Below, piece by piece: positions 50,339 through 58,949 of a stretch of 64,000 nt of DNA (position 1 is the stretch's first letter; each line of letters begins with the position of its first letter). The position numbers were made by a program, and so were the translations under genes. This DNA comes from Cytobacillus oceanisediminis (GTDB lineage Bacteria; Bacillota; Bacilli; Bacillales; Cytobacillaceae). The notes under the pieces are model-generated. The model made no database searches. It was not told where the DNA came from and saw only the letters and a program-made list of their open reading frames with translations. The stretch covers positions 118,570 to 182,569 of the forward strand of contig NZ_QGTW01000013.1 in assembly GCF_003182355.1 (NCBI RefSeq), given 5' to 3'.

Positions 50339-50911
50339 ATGAGCCCAAGAAAAGCAGCCTACGATGAACTTACAAAAGAAGCGATCATCACTGTAGCACG
50401 TGACCTGTTTGTACGGGAAGGATACTCAGCCGCATCCATGAGAAAAATTGCGGATACCCTCCACTGCAGCCACGGTGCTATCTATTATCATTTCAAAAAT
50501 AAAGCCCAATTATTTTATGAAATCGTTGAAGCGGATTTTCAGACGCTCAATCAGGAGCTGGAAAGTGTTCTGGCTAAGCCTGCTGAAACCAATGAACAGA
50601 AACTATATAACATTCTTTATCAGTATATCCAATTCGGCCTTACCCACCAAAAACATTATGAATTGATGTTTTTGATTCGGGACGATGATGTTAAAAGCTA
50701 TCTTCAGGAAGGACCGAATAAAAGCTATTTACATTTTGCTCAGGCTATTAACTCCCTCACCGAAAAACAGCTCTCCGTAAAGGAGATATGGTCAATATTC
50801 CTAAGTATGCACGGTTTTGTGACGCATTATTGCAAATCGGAAACAGCATTTGAAGAAGTGAAGGAACTAGCCTCTTCACATGTGAATTTTTTAATCAAGG
50901 CGATTAGTTAA
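50339..50911 (+). CDS. TetR family transcriptional regulator
   Basis: This 190-residue protein starts with a helix-turn-helix (AIITVARDLFVREGYSAASM ... LHCSHGAIYYHFKNKAQLF) and has an all-helical ligand domain. It should bind the palindrome at 50305-50322 and so repress its own gene; the same palindrome lies before the next gene, an NAD(P)-dependent dehydrogenase. The ATG at 50339 follows AAAGGTG; the frame before it is longer but has no site. The ligand is unknown. Confidence 0.85.
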   Translation: MSPRKAAYDELTKEAIITVARDLFVREGYSAASMRKIADTLHCSHGAIYYHFKNKAQLFYEIVEADFQTLNQELESVLAKPAETNEQKLYNILYQYIQFGLTHQKHYELMFLIRDDDVKSYLQEGPNKSYLHFAQAINSLTEKQLSVKEIWSIFLSMHGFVTHYCKSETAFEEVKELASSHVNFLIKAIS

Positions 50912-50948
50912 AGAAGTGAATAGTCATTTCTTTAATTTTTTACCCTCA

Positions 50949-50966
50949 TTTGAACAGCGGTCAATT
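50949..50966. promoter_or_regulatory. TetR-type operator, site 2
   Basis: TTTGAACAGCGGTCAATT is the second palindrome, 23 bases before the SDR start codon, sharing TTGAAC...GGTCAAT with the reverse complement of site 1. Confidence 0.65.
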
Positions 50967-50988
50967 AAATGTGAAAAGGATGATAAAT

Positions 50989-51936
50989 ATGTTTAAAACA
51001 GCTGCAGTGCTGGGAGCTACCGGCGGAATGGGCTATGCTTTGACAGAGGCTCTTTGCCATAAAAATATTCGAACAATAGCTTTTGCGAGATCAGAAGAAA
51101 ATTTACTTAAGTACCAAGAGGAGTGGGGTCCAAATGCTGAGATTTTTGCAGGAGATGCCATGAATCAAGCTGATGTTGAAAAAGCTGTTTCCGAAGCGGA
51201 TGCCGTATTCCATGCTATCAATATCCCTTACCAGAACTGGGACCCGGCACTGTCTATTATCCTGGATCATCTCCTAGACGTTTGCCGCAAGCAGAATAAG
51301 CCATTTATCTATGTTGATAATATATACTCCTACGGTCTGCACTCCATGCCTGCCACAGAAACATCCGCCAAGAATCCACACACAAAAAAGGGGAAGCTGC
51401 GCCAAACCTTAATTGAGAAAATCAAAAATTCAGGTGTGCCGTATACCATTGCCCATTTCCCTGACTTTTACGGCCCACATACAGGCAATACACTTTTACA
51501 ATACACCTTCCAGCAAATCATCGATAAAAATAAAGGGATGTTTGTCGGTAAAACAAACATAGCCAGAGAGTTTATTTATATAAAGGATGGGGCCAAGGCA
51601 TTAGCTGACCTTGCCCTAAAAGAAGAAGCGTACGGTGAAGTATGGAATATTCCAGGGGCAGGAACGATTACAGGTGAAGAAATCGCCCGTATTGCTTCCC
51701 GGCATCTCAATAAACAAGTCTCTTTTAAACCTGTCCACAAATGGATGATCCGTGCCATTGGCGTCTTTGATCCTTTCATGAGGGAATATACCGAAATGAT
51801 GTATCTGAATGAAACACCTGTTATTCTGGATGGAAGCAAATACGAAAAGCGCATTGGAAATCTTCCTAGAACAACTTATGAGGATGGGATTAAGCAAAGC
51901 CTTGAACATTTACTAAATAGGAATGCCGCAATTTAA
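50989..51936 (+). CDS. NAD(P)-dependent epimerase/dehydratase-like protein
   Basis: This 315-residue protein has an N-terminal Rossmann motif (AAVLGATGGMGYALTEAL) and an atypical extended-SDR body (FIYVDNIYSYG with Tyr, then PDFYGPHTGN). The C-terminal GEVWNIPGAGTITGEE is a nucleoside-sugar-epimerase-like region. The substrate is unknown. AAGGATG sits before the ATG at 50989. It stands 78 bases after the TetR gene and behind an operator, so the regulator likely controls it. A terminator overlaps its end. Confidence 0.8.
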   Translation: MFKTAAVLGATGGMGYALTEALCHKNIRTIAFARSEENLLKYQEEWGPNAEIFAGDAMNQADVEKAVSEADAVFHAINIPYQNWDPALSIILDHLLDVCRKQNKPFIYVDNIYSYGLHSMPATETSAKNPHTKKGKLRQTLIEKIKNSGVPYTIAHFPDFYGPHTGNTLLQYTFQQIIDKNKGMFVGKTNIAREFIYIKDGAKALADLALKEEAYGEVWNIPGAGTITGEEIARIASRHLNKQVSFKPVHKWMIRAIGVFDPFMREYTEMMYLNETPVILDGSKYEKRIGNLPRTTYEDGIKQSLEHLLNRNAAI

Positions 51937-51951
51937 CGGCATTTCTTTTTC
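51921..51951. terminator. Terminator of the TetR-SDR region
   Basis: AATGCCG and CGGCATT pair around CAATTTAA, followed by TCTTTTTCT; the SDR stop codon is in the loop. Confidence 0.75.
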
Positions 51952-52889
51952 TATTTAAAGAAAGAGTTTTTCTTTCTTCCACGTAATATATCTCCCATCC
52001 AACCCTTTTTAACTAGCATAATATAAAGTGCAGCGGTTGTACCCATAATCAAGAAGAGTGATAAAGGGTATCCAATTTTCCAGTCAAGCTCCGGCATATA
52101 CTTAAAGTTCATGCCCCACAGCGCGCCCCATGATGCTACTGGAGTCATTAATGTGGTTATAACCGTGAGTGTTTTAACAATCTCATTTCCGCGGTGCATA
52201 GACACCATTTCTTCAAAATTCACAAGATCATCAATTTCCTGCTGATATTCCCTTACAAGGGTATATCCCCTCTCAATTCTTTTACAGGTTCTTTTGAATT
52301 CCGGTCCTATCGTTACCTCTTCCCCAAAGGCTTCCTCAACACCGAGCCTAATCTCTTTAACTGGAATCATTAGATTTTTCCATACTAAAATCTGATGGCG
52401 GAGCTGATAGATTTCTTCAAGGCGATCAATATTGTTTTTCTCTTTGATCTTCCAGAGCAAATCATTTAAACGGACTTCAAATTTATCTATCTTCTTAATG
52501 TTATCACTTAAAACCTCACCCAAAATAACAAAAAATCCATCAATTGCATTGTTTGTATGATCCATTTTTTTTAAAAGCAGAGAGTTATCTGATTGAATGA
52601 CAGAGGAATCAAAATTTACAGTTATAAGAAAATCCCTCGTTAAAAAATAGTGAAATAAACTATTTTCTTCTTGCTCATTGGTTGTTTGCTGATAGATAAG
52701 AGAGCCGCTTAAAAACTCTTTTTCACGCACTGTAGTATCCATTTCCATCACATTTGTTTTGCTCTCAGATGTTTTTTCTGCCCACCTCTGTAAAGCATCT
52801 TTATAATCCGGATTCAGTGCCCAGTCAATTTCATTAAGATGGTCATAGCGATGCCACTTCCAATTATTCTCACTGTACTCTTTTTTCAT
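51951..52889 (-). CDS. CorA-like magnesium/cobalt transport protein
   Basis: This 312-residue protein has a large N-terminal cytoplasmic domain of about 240 residues with long helices, then two C-terminal membrane helices. The first is followed by WGMNFKYMPEL, the GMN motif of the pore in CorA pentamers. The family imports Mg2+ and other divalent ions; some members export Zn2+. AAGGA lies eight bases before the ATG at 52889, with another ATG at 52895 in the site. It is a single gene. Confidence 0.88.
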   Translation of the reverse strand: MKKEYSENNWKWHRYDHLNEIDWALNPDYKDALQRWAEKTSESKTNVMEMDTTVREKEFLSGSLIYQQTTNEQEENSLFHYFLTRDFLITVNFDSSVIQSDNSLLLKKMDHTNNAIDGFFVILGEVLSDNIKKIDKFEVRLNDLLWKIKEKNNIDRLEEIYQLRHQILVWKNLMIPVKEIRLGVEEAFGEEVTIGPEFKRTCKRIERGYTLVREYQQEIDDLVNFEEMVSMHRGNEIVKTLTVITTLMTPVASWGALWGMNFKYMPELDWKIGYPLSLFLIMGTTAALYIMLVKKGWMGDILRGRKKNSFFK

Positions 52890-53098
52890 CTCCATCTTCC
52901 TTTCCAGCTGGAGCCTTTCTCTTCCTATTTAATAATTACATGTTTCCCTTCTCCCCTCCTCATTAAAACCTTACAAAAGGAGTAATTATTTCTGAGCTGG
53001 TAACAATGTTAAAAGGACAAAATGTTTTCATTTAAATAGGGCGGGTAAATGTAGAGTAAGAAAGACAAATTTTATATTTAAAGAGGAGGAGCATAATC

Positions 53099-53362
53099 AT
53101 GAATTCTCGTCCGTTAAATCCATATGTATTAGCCGGTGTCGGAATTACCAGTATTTTATTATTGGCCAGCAAGAACAATAGAAACAAGGTACAATCCCTT
53201 GCTGTAAAAATGAAAGGCATGATTCCTGACCGTTTCCTTAATGATACAGTCCCAGCAGAAAAGCTGGGGCACCCTGACCCTCATAATATTGAAGACAACA
53301 AAATGGTCGATGAAGGGTCCATGTATTCAGTTCAATACTATAATGAAACAGTACAGCAATGA
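53099..53362 (+). CDS. 87-residue single-pass membrane protein, unknown
   Basis: GAGGAGGAGC lies a few bases before the ATG. The product has one membrane helix near the N-terminus (YVLAGVGITSILLLASK), then a basic part and a polar tail with HPDPHNIEDNK. No family is recognised. A terminator overlaps its end. It is encoded alone between corA (minus) and the TrkA-C gene. Confidence 0.7.
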   Translation: MNSRPLNPYVLAGVGITSILLLASKNNRNKVQSLAVKMKGMIPDRFLNDTVPAEKLGHPDPHNIEDNKMVDEGSMYSVQYYNETVQQ

Positions 53363-53390
53363 CCTAAGGACTAGCCTCCTTAGGTTTTTT
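53362..53390 (+). terminator. Terminator of the 87-residue ORF
   Basis: ACCTAAGGA and TCCTTAGGT pair around CTAGCC, followed by TTTTT. Confidence 0.85.
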
Positions 53391-53420
53391 ACATAACTTT
53401 GAATAATCGGAGGATTAGAG

Positions 53421-54095
53421 ATGGGTGTGCTTTTTATCCTGATTTACTTGGGAATCATTCTGGCTGTGATCGAAATAAATACGCTGCTTTTTACTTATAC
53501 AGGGCTGGATAAGCATATTGCCCGGTTTCAGGTTATCTCAATGCTGACGGGCACAGGGTTTACGACAGGAGAGTCGGAGCTCATCATTGATCACCCGATC
53601 CGCAGGAGAGTCGGGGCGTTTTTAATATTGTTTGGCGCCTTTTCACTGGCCGTGATTATTTCGGCCATCAGCAACCTTCTTTCAGATGAATTTTATACAA
53701 AAAATATTTCGATTGTGGCTGCTGCCTTAATTATGATTATTTTTATCTTAAAAACGCCTTATGTTAAAAAGCTGCTTTCCAGCAAGCTCGAACATGAGCT
53801 CGAGGAGCACTACGATTTTCGTGATTTGCCGATCAGGGATGCCCTGCTCACGGATGAAAGTGATCATATATTAAATTACTTCATAGATAGTTCATCTGAA
53901 TTTATCGGAAAAGAGCTTGGTGACGTTATTGAGGAGGATGAAGATATCCTTGTTCTCTACATCCAAAGAGGTGATTTGAAAATCAGGAAAAATCGGCTGG
54001 TTACAGAAATCCAAGAAGGAGATCATATTATCTTATATGGCGATGAAAATGCAATCGAAAGAAAGTTTGGCCCAAAAGAAGATAGACAGAAATAA
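53421..54095 (+). CDS. Membrane protein with TrkA-C (RCK_C) domain
   Basis: This 224-residue protein has three or so membrane helices in its first 115 residues, including SMLTGTGFTTGESELII, which resembles a K+-channel/transport pore motif. A cytoplasmic RCK_C/TrkA-C domain from about residue 135 ends EIQEGDHIILYGDENAIE. Such domains bind small ligands, such as cyclic-di-AMP, in K+ transporters. It could be a potassium-related channel or regulator, but the family is not settled. GGAGG precedes the ATG. Confidence 0.72.
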   Translation: MGVLFILIYLGIILAVIEINTLLFTYTGLDKHIARFQVISMLTGTGFTTGESELIIDHPIRRRVGAFLILFGAFSLAVIISAISNLLSDEFYTKNISIVAAALIMIIFILKTPYVKKLLSSKLEHELEEHYDFRDLPIRDALLTDESDHILNYFIDSSSEFIGKELGDVIEEDEDILVLYIQRGDLKIRKNRLVTEIQEGDHIILYGDENAIERKFGPKEDRQK

Positions 54096-54134
54096 AGCAC
54101 CTTCTGCTAAGTGGAAGATGCTTATTTTTTTGCT
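54094..54134 (+). terminator. Terminator of the TrkA-C gene
   Basis: AGCA-CCTTC and GGAAG-ATGCT pair around TGCTAAGT, followed by TTATTTTTTTG. Confidence 0.75.
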
Positions 54135-54207
54135 CATTTGGCCCTTTGCAGGAACGGAATAACCTTGTGAATGAGATGGTTTCCTGAATAAGTGCCTTTT
54201 ATATAAG

Positions 54208-54648
54208 CTAGTAAGTTTCCATGGAAGACTGGCACATTTGCCGGAGGTCGGCAATGCCTTCCTTGCAAACCCCATAGGATAGCCACGAACACCCGGCACA
54301 AATAACATCCAGGTCATCCGGCCTGACTTTTGCAGCAGTAAGAGAAACAAGAACCGATTTGGGATAGGTTTCTCCATCCTTCAAGCCCAGTTGTTCGATT
54401 ACTTTCCTATCCATTGTCAAAACATGATCGTTGGAATTCTCGCTCGCTACACATTTTGATATGCCATTGTTCGGGCATGATTTGCATGTATCATCCAAAT
54501 CCGCGACAATTTTGATTGGGAAGTCCTTATTCTCATTTCTTATATCCATGACTACTTCACTCATTTTCTCTACAAACTCAGGACTGTAGCCCATCCCTTT
54601 GAATCCGTGAACACAAAGTAAATGATGCCCCCGCAAAACCAATGCCAT
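54208..54648 (-). CDS. DUF1284 family cysteine-rich protein
   Basis: This 146-residue protein begins with the DUF1284 signature LRGHHLLCVHGFKGMGYS. It has cysteines in CKSCPNNGISKC (C-x2-C-x7-C) and CAGCSWLSYGVC (C-x2-C-x7-C), two matching sets that could bind metal or an iron-sulphur cluster. The function is unknown. The ATG at 54648 has AAGGATTGAGAGG upstream. It is a single gene. Confidence 0.82.
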   Translation of the reverse strand: MALVLRGHHLLCVHGFKGMGYSPEFVEKMSEVVMDIRNENKDFPIKIVADLDDTCKSCPNNGISKCVASENSNDHVLTMDRKVIEQLGLKDGETYPKSVLVSLTAAKVRPDDLDVICAGCSWLSYGVCKEGIADLRQMCQSSMETY

Positions 54649-54698
54649 CCTCTCAATCCTTCCCTAATAAAAATTTTTTCTCTATTTTATCAGATTTT

Positions 54699-56024
54699 TC
54701 AGTTAAACTGTTTGGCAGGGGACAGGAAAAGTGTCAGTCCGATTTTCCGGCACACGGTTACATAATGCATCATGGCGAGGAGGACAGCACCGGTATTCAT
54801 GCCCATAATAATCCCATCCATCTGCAGGCTGTGCATCGAGCCGAGCAGGAACATCGCTGAAAAAGAAACCACCGTGGACCAGAGAGAATGATAGATGGTA
54901 TCCATCATAAGCCCCAAGCCGATTAAATAGGCCTGCATGGGTATAATGAAAAAATGCAGCAAGAAGAATGGCCAGAGCAGCTGCAAATATATGGCTGCAT
55001 CTGTTGAATGGAAAAAGACCTCCGTCAGCGGCCTTGCGAAAAAGCAGAATAACCCGACGGATGGTACTCCATATAGGAAAGTCACGAAGAACACCTGCTG
55101 CAGAAGGCGCCGAAGCTCCTCCAGATTTTTATCTGCATATTCTTTAGATACAGTCGGAATCAGCATAATTAAAAACGAATGAGCAATAAACGCTGGAAAA
55201 AAGCCAATTGTCATCGCCACACCTGCAAGCATCCCAAAATGTTCAGTTGCCACTTCCCCCGGCACGCCAGCTTTTAACAGGGCTCCTTTTATTAAGAACG
55301 GCTGAACGGCATGTGTCAGTGCATGAAATACTCTTAACGCAGTAGTAGGAACGGAAACAGATATTAAATTTTGCCGCACGCTTTTTCCGCTAAGAATTTC
55401 AGATGGCTCCTTTTTGACACGCTGATACTGAATAATAAACATATGAAGCAAATAAAGGAAGACAACGATCTCGCTTCCTATAAATGTACAAAAAGCGATA
55501 AAAACCGCCGTATCCGTATCGAATTGAAAGGCCTGATACAGCACAACCAGCAATAGAAGCTGTACAGATTTCCGCAGGAAATTCGAGGCTGCAATTTTCC
55601 CCATTTGTTGCTTGCCCATAAAAAAGCCCCTGGCTATCGAGGAAAAAGACACGATCGGAATAAATCCAATGACCGTCCACCTTAATAAAGGATGATATTC
55701 ATCAAAAACAGATACAAATGGAATAATCGCTGCCGCAAGCGGCACCAGAATAGCCGTAAAGATGATGGTCAGCTTAATGACATGATTAAGCATGCTTTTG
55801 TGATATTTTTTATCCTTCTCGGCAATAAATTTCGATATGGATATCGGAAGCTCAAAACTTGCCAAAAGAACGATCAGGAAGATGGTCGGCAAAATCGACA
55901 TATACATGCCGAGCCCCCTCTCCCCCAGTTCCCGGGCGAGGACCATATTCACGACAAACTCTATACACTCGCTGGCGAACGCTGCCAGCGCCAGTAAAAC
56001 AACTCCCTTGAAGAATTTACTCAT
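54699..56024 (-). CDS. SpoVB/YkvU-like polysaccharide flippase (MOP superfamily)
   Basis: This 441-residue protein has about twelve membrane helices. FASECIEFVVNMVLARELGERGLGMYM starts it (residues 17-43), and FELPISISKFIAEKD is a MOP-superfamily hallmark. It resembles SpoVB, the lipid-linked peptidoglycan flippase for spore cortex, and YkvU, a paralogue. It may export a lipid-linked glycan or spore cortex precursor. AGGAGAG precedes the ATG. It is a single gene; its substrate is not known. Confidence 0.82.
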   Translation of the reverse strand: MSKFFKGVVLLALAAFASECIEFVVNMVLARELGERGLGMYMSILPTIFLIVLLASFELPISISKFIAEKDKKYHKSMLNHVIKLTIIFTAILVPLAAAIIPFVSVFDEYHPLLRWTVIGFIPIVSFSSIARGFFMGKQQMGKIAASNFLRKSVQLLLLVVLYQAFQFDTDTAVFIAFCTFIGSEIVVFLYLLHMFIIQYQRVKKEPSEILSGKSVRQNLISVSVPTTALRVFHALTHAVQPFLIKGALLKAGVPGEVATEHFGMLAGVAMTIGFFPAFIAHSFLIMLIPTVSKEYADKNLEELRRLLQQVFFVTFLYGVPSVGLFCFFARPLTEVFFHSTDAAIYLQLLWPFFLLHFFIIPMQAYLIGLGLMMDTIYHSLWSTVVSFSAMFLLGSMHSLQMDGIIMGMNTGAVLLAMMHYVTVCRKIGLTLFLSPAKQFN

Positions 56025-56120
56025 TGCTCCTCTCCTTATACATTGCAGATTCTATATAAGATATGAGACATGTCCCTATAATATTAGTTATCTAAGATTA
56101 AAAAGTTTTATTCTAAAATA

Positions 56121-56157
56121 GAAAAAGAGGCCAGCTATTATTAGAGGCCTCCTTTTC
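56121..56157 (-). terminator. Terminator of the YjiH operon
   Basis: AAAGAGGCC and GGCCTCCTTT pair around AGCTATTATTAGA; the A-run gives a UUUUU tail on the minus strand. Confidence 0.75.
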
Positions 56158-56160
56158 CTA

Positions 56161-57528
56161 TTAAAAGACAAAAACATGTGCAATTAATACAATGATTGGT
56201 AAAGTAATGATTGTTCTTTGGATAAAAATAATGAATAAATCTGTAAAGCTTAATGGAATATTCGAGCGCAGAATCAAAATGCCTATTTCAGACATATATA
56301 CTAACTGTGTTAAGGAGAGACCTGCTACTACGAATCTTGTTAACTCGCTTTCAATTCCACTGCCTATGACTGCCGGCAAGAACATATCAGCGAAACCAAC
56401 TAGCATAGTTTGGGCTGCTGCACCTGCTTCAGGCAATTGCATAAACTCCAGGATCGGAATGAGCGGATACGAAATAAATTGAAAAACAGGTGTATATTCG
56501 GCAATGATTAAAGCGGCAGCTCCCAAACTCATCACAAGCGGAATCAGCCCCATCCAAATATCCAAGACCGTTTCCACTCCATTGGATAAAAGCTTCTTTG
56601 GCCCTGGAGCATTTTTGGCCTTTTCAATTGCTTGCTGCCAACCCCATGTTATATGTGACACCCCTTCAGGAATCGTTTCATCAATCTGCTGGCCCACTGG
56701 TTCATAGTATGTGTCCGCTTTTCTGGATAGAGGCGGAATTCTTGGCATGATCAATGCAGCCACGATACAAGCTGCTGATACTGTTAAATAAAACGGAATG
56801 AATAAGTGGCCAAGTCCTACCACATTTGCTACCACTAAGCTGAAAGCGACAGAGGCAATTGAAAAAGTTGTAGCGATGACAGCTGCTTCTCTTTTTGTAT
56901 AAAATCCTTCGTCATATTGCTTCGTTGTAACAAGTACTCCAACCGTACCAGCCCCCATCCAGGAAGCAAGACAGTCAATTGAAGATCGGCCGGGCAATGT
57001 AAACAGCGGCCGCATAAATTTTTGTACAAGTGCCCCGATGAACTCCATTAAACCAAATTCCACTAACAGCGGGAGAAAAATTCCGGCAAATAGGAACCAT
57101 GTTAAAAGAACAGGAGCTAAATCGTACAGTACCACTCCTCCTGTATTTCTTGACCAGATAAATTCTGGCCCTGCTTCCAAAATGGTCATCAAACCAACTG
57201 CGAAGCCAAGGATTCTCATGATTAAACCAAATTTCCCGGTATCAAATAATCCTTTAAGAAATTTGTTATCCATTATAAATGCTGGCTTAAGCACTTTCGT
57301 AATAATAGAAACACCAGCCGATAATCCGAGAATAAAAATAATAAATGCAGGCATTTGCTCACTAAAAGTATTGCTTAAAAAGGCTGCCAGGATTCCAACA
57401 CCAATCGTAACATCTCCCTGAAATTTAACCGGAACCAGGAATAATAGCGTTCCAATTAAAGATGGAATAATAAATTTCCAATACTCACCTGTGACTGCTT
57501 GCGGTTTAACTCTTGTTTCAGCCTTCAT
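56161..57528 (-). CDS. YjiH family membrane protein (nucleoside-recognition-like)
   Basis: This 455-residue protein has about eleven membrane helices. FGLMEFIGALVQKFMRPLFT and GRSSIDCLASWMGAGTVGV are typical of the YjiH/nucleoside-recognition (Gate) domain family. It might transport the amino compound handled by the aminotransferase upstream. Its start at 57528 follows AAGGGGGACAAG, 16 bases after that gene, so they form an operon. The operon is read from a sigma-54 promoter. The substrate is not known. Confidence 0.78.
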   Translation of the reverse strand: MKAETRVKPQAVTGEYWKFIIPSLIGTLLFLVPVKFQGDVTIGVGILAAFLSNTFSEQMPAFIIFILGLSAGVSIITKVLKPAFIMDNKFLKGLFDTGKFGLIMRILGFAVGLMTILEAGPEFIWSRNTGGVVLYDLAPVLLTWFLFAGIFLPLLVEFGLMEFIGALVQKFMRPLFTLPGRSSIDCLASWMGAGTVGVLVTTKQYDEGFYTKREAAVIATTFSIASVAFSLVVANVVGLGHLFIPFYLTVSAACIVAALIMPRIPPLSRKADTYYEPVGQQIDETIPEGVSHITWGWQQAIEKAKNAPGPKKLLSNGVETVLDIWMGLIPLVMSLGAAALIIAEYTPVFQFISYPLIPILEFMQLPEAGAAAQTMLVGFADMFLPAVIGSGIESELTRFVVAGLSLTQLVYMSEIGILILRSNIPLSFTDLFIIFIQRTIITLPIIVLIAHVFVF

Positions 57529-57544
57529 GCTCTTGTCCCCCTTT

Positions 57545-58861
57545 TTATTTGGCAACAACAGATTCATGCTCTGTCAGTGCTTCATCCAAAACTTTTAGAC
57601 CCTGGTCAATTTGCTCTTTTGTCACAATGAGAGGAGGAATCATTCGAATAACTTCACCTGAATTTCCGCATAAATAGAAGAGAACACCTTTATCAAGCGA
57701 GGAATTCAGAATTTCCATTACAGCATCCCCATCGGGTTTACCAGTATGCGGATCAATGATTTCAATGCCAATCATCAGCCCCAAACCTCTGACACTCCCC
57801 ACAGCAGGGTGATTTGTTTTCAGCTCATGGAGTTTCTTTAACGCATAATCTCCCATTTGCTTAGTGTTTTCCAAGAGGTTCTCAGTTTTTAAGATTTCAA
57901 TAGAGGCCAAGGCTGCAGAGCATGCAATTGGATTTCCGCCGAAGGTTGTTCCGTGGGCACCTAATGGCCATTTCTCCATCAGCTCTTTAGATGCTGCTGT
58001 TGCGCTTAGCGGAAGACCGGCTGCAATTCCCTTTGCAATCGCCATTATATCTGGAGTGACGCCAAATGCCTGTGCCGCAAACCATTCACCTGTACGCCCA
58101 AAGCCGGTTTGCACTTCGTCAAAAATCAGTAAAATACCATGCTGATCACAAATTTCTCTGATTTTCTTCATCCACATTTTTGGCGAAATGATATAGCCGC
58201 CTTCTCCAAGGACCGGTTCAATAATCATGCAGGCAACCTCTTCAGGGTCAACCTGATGCTTAAACAGTGTTTCAACGTCCTTTTCGAGTTTGCTTGGGAA
58301 GTACTCCTCAGGGTCTTCTCCATACGGGCAATCCTTTTCATTGGCATATGGCAGCTGATAGGTCAGCCAGGACGGCTGCTGGTACTTTCGATATTTGCTC
58401 TTGGATGTGGAAACACTTAATGCCCCCATTGACCGTCCATGGAAACAGCCGGTGAAGGATACAACATAAGGCCTTTTTGTGACATACTTTGCCAGCTTTA
58501 TAGCTCCTTCAATTGCCTCGGTCCCGCTGTTCGCAAAGAAAAAACAATCCAGGTTTCCTGGCGTGATTTTTCCTAATTCTTCTGCGAGGCGAAGGATCGA
58601 TTCATAGATAATAACACCTGATGGGCCGTGAACGAGATGATCCGCACTGTCCTTAATGGCCTTTACAACTTTGGGGTGGCGATGGCCGACATTTTCAACC
58701 GCAATACCTGATGTAAAATCCAAATACTCTCTGCCATCCACTCCGTAGTAATAACAGCCTTCCGCCTTCACCACCGGTAAATTTGGATGATCTTTTGCCA
58801 TACTTGGCGCCAATAAATTCGAAATGTTTCCGATAAGATGACTCCAATTTTCTCCGTTCAT
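57545..58861 (-). CDS. Class III aminotransferase (GabT/ArgD-like)
   Basis: This 438-residue PLP enzyme shows [19 protein letters not shown], the PLP-phosphate site [29 protein letters not shown], the PLP aspartate in [15 protein letters not shown] and the Schiff-base lysine in [14 protein letters not shown]. It resembles 4-aminobutyrate and other omega-amino-acid aminotransferases. The partner dehydrogenase is not adjacent. The ATG at 58861 follows AGGAGGGG; an ATG at 58894 lies upstream. The sigma-54 promoter is at 58924-58941, and the activator gene ends just beyond it. Confidence 0.85.
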   Translation of the reverse strand: MNGENWSHLIGNISNLLAPSMAKDHPNLPVVKAEGCYYYGVDGREYLDFTSGIAVENVGHRHPKVVKAIKDSADHLVHGPSGVIIYESILRLAEELGKITPGNLDCFFFANSGTEAIEGAIKLAKYVTKRPYVVSFTGCFHGRSMGALSVSTSKSKYRKYQQPSWLTYQLPYANEKDCPYGEDPEEYFPSKLEKDVETLFKHQVDPEEVACMIIEPVLGEGGYIISPKMWMKKIREICDQHGILLIFDEVQTGFGRTGEWFAAQAFGVTPDIMAIAKGIAAGLPLSATAASKELMEKWPLGAHGTTFGGNPIACSAALASIEILKTENLLENTKQMGDYALKKLHELKTNHPAVGSVRGLGLMIGIEIIDPHTGKPDGDAVMEILNSSLDKGVLFYLCGNSGEVIRMIPPLIVTKEQIDQGLKVLDEALTEHESVVAK

Positions 58862-58923
58862 ACGATCCCCTCCTGAATAAATACGCTGATGCAAAAACTA
58901 AATGTTTATCTGTTAGTTCTTTA

Positions 58924-58941
58924 ATGCAATATTCATGCCAA
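58924..58941 (-). promoter_or_regulatory. Sigma-54 (-24/-12) promoter
   Basis: The minus strand reads TTGGCATGAATATTGCAT: GG and GC are 10 bases apart, which matches TTGGCACG-N4-TTGCA. It lies about 63 bases before the aminotransferase start and nine bases after the end of the sigma-54 activator gene. Only a SigL-RNA polymerase with an activator would use it. Confidence 0.82.
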
Positions 58942-58949
58942 AGTATGTA

